64,000 nucleotides of DNA from Gracilaria gracilis (lineage: Eukaryota > Rhodophyta > Florideophyceae > Gracilariales > Gracilariaceae), in contig JARGSG010000190.1 in NCBI GenBank assembly GCA_030374805.1, positions 620,001 through 684,000 on the forward strand, given 5' to 3'. Position 1 is the stretch's first letter. Every line of letters begins with the position of its first letter. The notes below the pieces were generated by a model that was not told the DNA's origin, ran no database searches, and worked only from the letters and a program-made list of their open reading frames with translations. Shown in pieces: positions 55,101 through 64,000 of this stretch. Made by a program: the position numbers and the translations under genes.

Positions 55101-58100
55101 CTTTCCAAATATATTTCATATCTGCACTATAAAAGTTTCATTCTAATCCTACGTCCTGCAGAGATATCATATCAATATCCAACCTGTATCACAGATTTCC
55201 ACTGAGAATACCGAAAGCGCGAGTTCTAGACACATTGACGTCCTCTTTGAACGCTTTTCAAAATACCAATGCTTGTTCCACGGAAGGTTTTGATATTCGC
55301 CTTTTTGTGCACGCGGTTCCTTTTATTATAGAAGAACAAGTAGAAGAAGAACTACTCCGTAGAAGTCTCATTATTAGGCCATTGCGGACACAACGAAGAC
55401 GAGGAAATAAACGTTCTGCAACACACTGGTAGATGTAAAAGTATCACTGCAGTTCATGACAGCCTCTATGAAATTTACATACAACTGTCTTGGAAAATGC
55501 TTAGAATTCTGATTAGATGTGTCTTAAATTCATTTTGGCTTCAAAGGTAGATGTACTTAAAAATATATCATGGGGTGTATAACCCCATTAAACCCTACAG
55601 TTGAGTATCACCCAACACTCTGAAATTGTAAGAGAAAAAATATGACCTGCATAGTAGTGGTTATTTGAACATGAACTATAAGAAATTGAGCCATTCTCCT
55701 CTACGAAGCACTTCAAATCATTGCTACTTCCATGTAATGGTGCCATTTTGAAACCGTATTGCGATATGTAATGGACCAACGAGAAACAGTGTCAAGAGTT
55801 CTTCAATAAACGCCGATAATGCGTTATGCACTAAAGACAAATTACATCTAATCAAAGAATAAAAACTCCGAAATATCCGAAAACCAGGGTAGTTTAACAA
55901 AAATTCTTATAAATTTGTTTCAAAATGTGACCGATGTCATCGCTTTTTTCAATCCAAACTTTAATAAAGTTATACTACATCTTGAAGGCTTTTGCATTGA
56001 TTCACTTGTTTTGAAAATGTTTTTTTCAAGTACTGTAGAACCGCAAGGCTACTTTCATATTTTTTATGACCTGTAAAAGAGGTTTTAGTTGTGTTGAACG
56101 TTTTTGAATAGGTCATTTTCTACGTTTAAAAACACAATAATATAATTTCTTTTTGTCTCTGATCCTGAAGTCAACCAGTGGGGCAGGCGTGCGGAGAAAT
56201 ATATCTCTCGCTCCAGGACTACCATGTTCGTGGAATGACATTGGTTGGTTATGAAAAATACGTATTTCTCATCATATACCAGACCACGTATAGATTTTGT
56301 GCTCTATATACTTGACGAGCATATTGTGCAAAAATTCATGCAGTATTGGAAGAACTTAATTAGTGGTGAGTATTGCCAAAGTTGGTACAAAGTGTTTGTA
56401 CAGAACTGGAAAACTCTGGCAGCCAGTAAGACTAACAAAACCTACGATACTGATAGACAGAAATGGATCTGTTCTTGTTTAGCGTTTTGAATGAATCGCT
56501 TTTTTTATCTGCATGCATTTGGTACACAATTTGCCTATACCTAGGTATCTAGAATTGGTTCTTTCACAAAAGCCTCCATTTTTGCAACTGAAACACTTCG
56601 GGGAAAACAGGAGCGTTCCACAATTTTTGGAAGAAGATCGAAAGAAGACGCCAGAGATTCCTGTGAACGAATTGAAAGACGGAGTGCTTGTTTCTCTTCC
56701 TGCGGAAGACAATGTATTATCTGCGGACATGCAGGACCTCGCTCATTGTATGACCGAAGCTGAAAACATCCAGAAATGTTTGTTGGAAGGAGTAGACCAT
56801 GTTGACTATCTTGTGAACTCTGCAGCAGATGAACGGCAGCTTGATCTGTTCGGGATCAGCTTGAAGCCATTAACAGTTTACCTGAACATTGTCTGAACAA
56901 ATGTGAGATCTAAGAACAGGCCGCTCAGTGGAAATCTGAGATACACATGTGATATGAGTTGGATAAATTTGAAGCAGAATTTGTAAGGTTATGATACAAT
57001 TCAGATACGTTTTTAGTATATTGTTGAATTAGATATCATATTTGGGTGAGTCTCACGAAAGGTCTTGATATGGATCTGATGTATTGAGGGTATAATTTTG
57101 AGGGAGATCTGATATGACAAATTTCAGAATATATTGCACTTTTGTCGGAAATGTAGGAAATAATACCAAAGATATATCACATATATATCAGTTCCACTTC
57201 TGGAATATATCAAAAGTTATCGGAGCTGTATCCTTTCCAAATATATTTCATATCTGCACTATAAAAGTTTCATTCTAATCCTACGTCCTGCAGAGATATC
57301 ATATCAATATCCAACCTGTATCACAGATTTCCACTGAGAATACCGAAAGCGCGAGTTCTAGACACATTGACGTCCTCTTTGAACGCTTTTCAAAATACCA
57401 ATGCTTGTTCCACGGAAGGTTTTGATATTCGCCTTTTTGTGCACGCGGTTCCTTTTATTATAGAAGAACAAGTAGAAGAAGAACTACTCCGTAGAAGTCT
57501 CATTATTAGGCCATTGCGGACACAACGAAGACGAGGAAATAAACGTTCTGCAACACACTGGTAGATGTAAAAGTATCACTGCAGTTCATGACAGCCTCTA
57601 TGAAATTTACATACAACTGTCTTGGAAAATGCTTAGAATTCTGATTAGATGTGTCTTAAATTCATTTTGGCTTCAAAGGTAGATGTACTTAAAAATATAT
57701 CATGGGGTGTATAACCCCATTAAACCCTACAGTTGAGTATCACCCAACACTCTGAAATTGTAAGAGAAAAAATATGACCTGCATAGTAGTGGTTATTTGA
57801 ACATGAACTATAAGAAATTGAGCCATTCTCCTCTACGAAGCACTTCAAATCATTGCTACTTCCATGTAATGGTGCCATTTTGAAACCGTATTGCGATATG
57901 TAATGGACCAACGAGAAACAGTGTCAAGAGTTCTTCAATAAACGCCGATAATGCGTTATGCACTAAAGACAAATTACATCTAATCAAAGAATAAAAACTC
58001 CGAAATATCCGAAAACCAGGGTAGTTTAACAAAAATTCTTATAAATTTGTTTCAAAATGTGACCGATGTCATCGCTTTTTTCAATCCAAACTTTAATAAA

Positions 58101-61100
58101 GTTATACTACATCTTGAAGGCTTTTGCATTGATTCACTTGTTTTGAAAATGTTTTTTTTCAAGTACTGTAGAACCGCAAGGCTACTTTTATATTTTTTAT
58201 GACCTGTAAAAGAGGTTTTAGTTGTGTTGAACGTTTTTGAATAGGTCATTTTCTACGTTTAAAAACACAATAATATAATTTCTTTTTGTCTCTGATCCTG
58301 AAGTCAACCAGTGGGGCAGGCGTGCGGAGAAATATATCTCTCGCTCCAGGACTACCATGTTCGTGGAATGACATTGGTTGGTTATGAAAAATACGTATTT
58401 CTCATCATATACCAGACCACGTATAGATTTTGTGCTCTATATACTTGACGAGCATATTGTGCAAAAATTCATGCAGTATTGGAAGAACTTAATTAGTGGT
58501 GAGTATTGCCAAAGTTGGTACAAAGTGTTTGTACAGAACTGGAAAACTCTGGCAGCCAGTAAGACTAACAAAACCTACGATACTGATAGACAGAAATGGA
58601 TCTGTTCTTGTTTAGCGTTTTGAATGAATCGCTTTTTTTATCTGCATGCATTTGGTACACAATTTGCCTATACCTAGGTATCTAGAATTGGTTCTTTCAC
58701 AAAAGCCTCCATTTTTGCAACTGAAACACTTCGGGGAAAACAGGAGCGTTCCACAATTTTTGGAAGAAGATCGAAAGAAGACGCCAGAGATTCCTGTGAA
58801 CGAATTGAAAGACGGAGTGCTTGTTTCTCTTCCTGCGGAAGACAATGTATTATCTGCGGACATGCAGGACCTCGCTCATTGTATGACCGAAGCTGAAAAC
58901 ATCCAGAAATGTTTGTTGGAAGGAGTAGACCATGTTGACTATCTTGTGAACTCTGCAGCAGATGAACGGCAGCTTGATCTGTTCGGGATCAGCTTGAAGC
59001 CATTAACAGTTTACCTGAACATTGTCTGAACAAATGTGAGATCTAAGAACAGGCCGCTCAGTGGAAATCTGAGATACACATGTAATATGAGTTGGATAAA
59101 TTTGAAGCAGAATTTGTAAGGTTATGATACAATTCAGATACGTTTTTAGTATATTGTTGAATTAGATATCATATTTGGGTGAGTCTCACGAAAGGTCTTG
59201 ATATGGATCTGATGTATTGAGGGTATAATTTTGAGGGAGATCTGATATGACAAATTTCAGAATATATTGCACTTTTGTCGGAAATGTAGGAAATAATACC
59301 AAAGATATATCACATATATATCAGTTCCACTTCTGGAATATATCAAAAGTTATCGGAGCTGTATCCTTTCCAAATATATTTCATATCTGCACTATAAAAG
59401 TTTCATTCTAATCCTACGTCCTGCAGAGATATCATATCAATATCCAACCTGTATCACAGATTTGCACTGAGAATACCGAAAGCGCGAGTTCTAGACACAT
59501 TGACGTCCTCTTTGAACGCTTTTCAAAATACCAATGCTTGTTCCACGGAAGGTTTTGATATTCGCCTTTTTGTGCACGCGGTTCCTTTTATTATAGAAGA
59601 ACAAGTAGAAGAAGAACTACTCCGTAGAAGTCTCATTATTAGGCCATTGCGGACACAACGAAGACGAGGAAATAAACGTTCTGCAACACACTGGTAGATG
59701 TAAAAGTATCACTGCAGTTCATGACAGCCTCTATGAAATTTACATACAACTGTCTTGGAAAATGCTTAGAATTCTGATTAGATGTGTCTTAAATTCATTT
59801 TGGCTTCAAAGGTAGATGTACTTAAAAATATATCATGGGGTGTATAACCCCATTAAACCCTACAGTTGAGTATCACCCAACACTCTGAAATTGTAAGAGA
59901 AAAAATATGACCTGCATAGTAGTGGTTATTTGAACATGAACTATAAGAAATTGAGCCATTCTCCTCTACGAAGCACTTCAAATCATTGCTACTTCCATGT
60001 AATGGTGCCATTTTGAAACCGTATTGCGATATGTAATGGACCAACGAGAAACAGTGTCAAGAGTTCTTCAATAAACGCCGATAATGCGTTATGCACTAAA
60101 GACAAATTACATCTAATCAAAGAATAAAAACTCCGAAATATCCGAAAACCAGGGTAGTTTAACAAAAATTCTTATAAATTTGTTTCAAAATGTGACCGAT
60201 GTCATCGCTTTTTTCAATCCAAACTTTAATAAAGTTATACTACATCTTGAAGGCTTTTGCATTGATTCACTTGTTTTGAAAATGTTTTTTTCAAGTACTG
60301 TAGAACCGCAAGGCTACTTTTATATTTTTTATGACCTGTAAAAGAGGTTTTAGTTGTGTTGAACGTTTTTGAATAGGTCATTTTCTACGTTTAAAAACAC
60401 AATAATATAATTTCTTTTTGTCTCTGATCCTGAAGTCAACCAGTGGGGCAGGCGTGCGGAGAAATATATCTCTCGCTCCAGGACTACCATGTTCGTGGAA
60501 TGACATTGGTTGGTTATGAAAAATACGTATTTCTCATCATATACCAGACCACGTATAGATTTTGTGCTCTATATACTTGACGAGCATATTGTGCAAAAAT
60601 TCATGCAGTATTGGAAGAACTTAATTAGTGGTGAGTATTGCCAAAGTTGGTACAAAGTGTTTGTACAGAACTGGAAAACTCTGGCAGCCAGTAAGACTAA
60701 CAAAACCTACGATACTGATAGACAGAAATGGATCTGTTCTTGTTTAGCGTTTTGAATGAATCGCTTTTTTTATCTGCATGCATTTGGTACACAATTTGCC
60801 TATACCTAGGTATCTAGAATTGGTTCTTTCACAAAAGCCTCCATTTTTGCAACTGAAACACTTCGGGGAAAACAGGAGCGTTCCACAATTTTTGGAAGAA
60901 GATCGAAAGAAGACGCCAGAGATTCCTGTGAACGAATTGAAAGACGGAGTGCTTGTTTCTCTTCCTGCGGAAGACAATGTATTATCTGCGGACATGCAGG
61001 ACCTCGCTCATTGTATGACCGAAGCTGAAAACATCCAGAAATGTTTGTTGGAAGGAGTAGACCATGTTGACTATCTTGTGAACTCTGCAGCAGATGAACG

Positions 61101-61799
61101 GCAGCTTGATCTGTTCGGGATCAGCTTGAAGCCATTAACAGTTTACCTGAACATTGTCTGAACAAATGTGAGATCTAAGAACAGGCCGCTCAGTGGAAAT
61201 CTGAGATACACATGTAATATGAGTTGGATAAATTTGAAGCAGAATTTGTAAGGTTATGATACAATTCAGATACGTTTTTAGTATATTGTTGAATTAGATA
61301 TCATATTTGGGTGAGTCTCACGAAAGGTCTTGATATGGATCTGATGTATTGAGGGTATAATTTTGAGGGAGATCTGATATGACAAATTTCAGAATATATT
61401 GCACTTTTGTCGGAAATGTAGGAAATAATACCAAAGATATATCACATATATATCAGTTCCACTTCTGGAATATATCAAAAGTTATCGGAACTGTATCCTT
61501 TCCAAATATATTTCATATCTGCACTATAAAAGTTTCATTCTAATCCTACGTCCTGCAGAGATATCATATCAATATCCAACCTGTATCACAGATTTCCATT
61601 GGGGCCCAAGACGTTTGCATCAACATCTACTTCACTTCTACCGTAAGTAAACCTAACCTTGCATTCGTTGGCATAACCATCGTACGACCGAAAAGAACTG
61701 TATGTGGCTGATACAGGCCATACTCCGTAACCTTTGCACTTGGTCCGCTAGAGTCCGGACCTTTTGAAGTAGTCAAGGCTGCAAGGATGGGTAGAATAG

Positions 61800-63180
61800 T
61801 GGTTCGAAAGTGCCATTTCAAGTGAACTCGTATACCATCGACAAATCTCAACGAAGGAAAATGATGCGGAACTTCTGTTAAATGGTCGTCCAATTCAAAA
61901 GGTTCCGTCTTTGATTGTCCTATGCGGTTTTCCAAGAAGTGGCAAAGTTTTCTTGCCAATAGAATCTCTGGACTGAACCCAAGAATGTTTTCTGTGGCAT
62001 ATCAGGACACGCTGGGCTCTCGGGATTCGTGTTTCTCTTCTGTACCAAACGCTGTCAAGAGGAGCAGAGTTTGTGATATTGTAGAGAGCTGTATCCCAAA
62101 GCTGAGCGACAGAGAAAAGTGGTTACTGTGCGCTTCATGTCCTAGCTCCGCTATTATCGTCCACTTGGACATTCCTCCAAAACTGTGTACTATAAGAGCA
62201 GAACGGCGCGTAAGCCATCCAACATTGATGCCGAGTTCTGCGGGTCACGTTATCCAGGGTGTCTTCAAATGTTTTGAGGTTCCCGGCGACAAAGATGTGC
62301 GCAAAGGGTTCGACGCCATCCACTTTATTTGCGTTAGAGCCTCATTTAAAACATTTTGAACGCTGTTGGGAAGGGTCATGGGCACAGGAGCTAACGGCCC
62401 TCTTAAGGATTAATTACTCGACTCTGAACAGGACGAGAAAGAGTCAATGAACGAGTCAGGAGATAGCTCTTTATGTTTTGAGGAGTATAATCTATCAATT
62501 GATGAGGTGGAAACCAACGGCACCAGCGCATATTTCGAAGGAGAAGATGTGAGTTCAACAACCTTTTGACAAAATGACAGCAACTTGGATTTCACTTTGC
62601 TTCAGAGACATGGTCTCAATGGAAGTACAAGATTTAATCCGGTCGAGTGCTGTTCCACTGTCGGAACCGCTGCGTTACGATCGGAACGGCCCATTCGTTT
62701 GTCTGGTTTCGTAAACTTTCCTCAAACGAGGCACATTTTGAATATCGGATGGGGCATTACGGATGAAGATCACGTTATGGACAGTAAAGAATTGGCCCAG
62801 ATGATTGGGATATTGAGTATGAAGCGACTCTATAAGAATATGAGGTTGAGGATAGAAGAGAAAGTGGATGGAGCAGACCTCGGATTCAGCATTTGCCCGG
62901 AAAGAGGAAAGGTTCTGGTGCAAGACAGATCACACTTTTTAAATGCTAAGATTCACTTACAATTCAAACTTATCAAGTTCTTTGTGGAGAGAGAACAAGA
63001 AGATCTTCAAAAAGTGCTCCGAGATAGTGAACGTATATTTTTTGGTGAATGAATGTATGCAAAACATAGAATCACGCGCACGCTGCACTCGGCCACCTTG
63101 GATCCGAAGTTACCGGACCAGAATCGCCTGTCGTTTCCCGACACGACCAACACCGCAAACCAAGCATTGGGAGGTGGTAA
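61800..63180 (+). pseudogene. P-loop polynucleotide kinase-like plus RNA ligase fusion gene, frame-broken
   Basis: Kinase part: LIVLCGFPRSGK (61911-61946) is a Walker A; the next residue needs a one-base shift in AAA, after which FLANRISG, YQDTLGSRDSCF, VHLDIPPKLC, RVSHPTLMP and KGFDAIHFI follow, as in PNKP/aprataxin-type kinase domains. A candidate intron is 62333-62431. An acidic linker (62432-62548) is followed by a clean 57-base intron (GTGAGT...CTTCAG, 62549-62605) that keeps frame. Ligase part: NFPQTRHILNIG, VMDSKELAQMIG, IEEKVDGADLGFSI (motif I, KxDG with the Lys to be adenylated), VLVQDRSHFLN, ERIFFGE, then TGA at 63050-63052 and MYAKHRI, where the family has GEWxxAKHSI (motif IIIa). 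Homology fades after that, so motifs IV and V are missing. Likely an RNA end-healing and sealing enzyme in origin. Confidence 0.75.
62549..62605 (+). other. 57-base spliceosomal intron in the kinase-ligase gene
   Basis: GTGAGT donor and TTTGCTTCAG acceptor. Removing it joins FEGED to RHGLNG in phase 0 and avoids the stop at TTTTGA. This is the clearest intron of the window. Confidence 0.75.
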
Positions 63181-64000
63181 CACCTATAATTCCCAATAAG
63201 CCACATATCCGTTGTGTAATGTAGGCAGTCTGCAGCTGTGTCATGCATATGTAACCCCACAGTGCCCCTCACCACGTTAGTGCGCTGCGCGGTGTGGGTG
63301 GAGTCAGAAATAGGAGTGTAAGGAGGGTCATCTATGGCCCTGATATCATCGTATGCGTGTAAGCAGTAGCAGCTGGACTGGAGGGAATCGAACCTTATAC
63401 CCCCCAGCAAAACTCATCGTCATTGAACTATCATTACTTGGTAATTGAAAATGACCATTTTCATTGAAATGTAAAGGCACTTACATGGAAGATATTCTTT
63501 TCAAAAAATACATTCATGGAATATTCAGTAAATTTAGGCCTTGATGACAATTCCATGAGGTTCTTCCTCCTTCAATTACTGTTTCAGTGTCCCTGTGTGG
63601 GAATCTATTTAAACCTCCATTACTTCTTGTTTAACTAGTTCTGCCTGGGCCCAGGCAACCTGTGCCCATAACCTGTGGGAACACAAAACCACTAGGCCAC
63701 ATGCTCGGTGTGAACTGTGGGCAGTCTACATATATGTCACGCATATGTACCCCCACATAAGAGGAAAAAGTCTTACGAGTTAGCCTGTACATCTCAATTC
63801 TCCACAGGACTTGAGAGCGCGTATAACAACATAGCGACGAATATAGCTATGGAGAGATTCACATATGTGCTCAGTGAGAAGAGCACATATGTGTTTTCGT
63901 AAACAAATACAAACAGGGAGCAAGTGAGAAAGTAAGATACGAATACGAACAGGAAGCACGAGAGGCATATGCAGGTCTCTAGCACCCATAGCTCAAACAC
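63181..64000. other. no protein gene; tRNA-like scrap and a direct repeat
   Basis: On the minus strand GGTTCGATTCC (about 63390) and TAGTTCAAT (about 63425) look like B and A boxes, but the arms do not pair well. A block of about 40 bases containing GGCAGTCT, GCATATGTA and CCCCACA occurs at 63223-63265 and again at 63717-63760. The rest is unremarkable. Confidence 0.45.

Larger units (their letters stand above)
44096..61601. repeat. 17.5-kb tandem array: eight 2.13-kb units bounded by nine TIR segments
   Basis: A 411-bp segment with terminal inverted repeats starts at 44096, 46228, 48361, 50501, 52648, 54794, 56926, 59059 and 61191. Between successive copies lies the same spacer of about 1.72 kb. 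Unit lengths are 2132, 2133, 2140, 2147, 2146, 2132, 2133 and 2132. The array begins and ends with the 411-bp segment, so there are nine segments and eight spacers. Outer units are almost identical. The middle three carry extra single bases. Flanks: Harbinger relic on the left, kinase-ligase gene on the right. Confidence 0.97.

Noticed and set aside
61627-61959. 110-codon minus-strand frame at the right array edge
   Set aside because: Antisense to the exon carrying the P-loop on the plus strand, which has clear motif support.
63370-63445. tRNA gene on the minus strand
   Set aside because: Box-like motifs only; T stem has about two pairs and no acceptor stem is found.

Overview
This is eukaryotic nuclear DNA. 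The evidence is spliced genes, TATA boxes, Ty3/gypsy and DIRS retroelements, Tc1/mariner, PIF/Harbinger and CENP-B/pogo-type DNA transposons, and short intergenic satellites. Gene density, few introns and families of short secreted proteins would suit a compact protist or alga (a red macroalga is one possibility), but nothing here fixes the species.

Layout. 0-5 kb: metabolic genes, namely a HAD-type phosphatase-like protein cut by the window edge, a ketopantoate-reductase-like protein (minus) and ribulose-phosphate 3-epimerase (plus), followed by a 136-bp tandem repeat and a broken coiled-coil gene. 5-10 kb: a decayed gag relic and the N-terminal half of a CENP-B/pogo-type transposase. 10.4-14.6 kb: a strikingly GC-rich island with three minus-strand genes, two of them secreted cysteine-rich paralogues; it ends at a dense cluster of palindromes. 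15-19.3 kb: two long secreted paralogues in tandem on the minus strand, each with a TATA box; one has a one-base frameshift. 20-29 kb: a minisatellite, a dead Tc1/mariner copy and a DIRS-like tyrosine-recombinase retroelement between direct repeats. 29-35.7 kb: mostly empty DNA with a broken jacalin-like lectin gene. 35.7-44 kb: a graveyard of elements (gypsy chromovirus RNase H/integrase/chromodomain, a separate gag-protease piece, a pogo DDE piece, a CDTC-type transposase piece and a PIF/Harbinger transposase). 44.1-61.6 kb: a 17.5-kb array of eight 2.13-kb units; a 411-bp segment with terminal inverted repeats stands at every junction and at both ends. 61.8-63.2 kb: a gene joining a P-loop polynucleotide-kinase-like domain to an RNA-ligase domain, interrupted by a frameshift and a stop at a conserved Trp codon.

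Together this is a repeat-rich chromosomal region: a few host genes surrounded by old transposons. The two most unusual items are the inverted-repeat-bounded array and the kinase-ligase gene at its right edge. Many gene breaks are single-base differences in homopolymers, and the three middle array units carry excess single-base insertions, so some apparent pseudogenes may be consensus errors of a long-read assembly.
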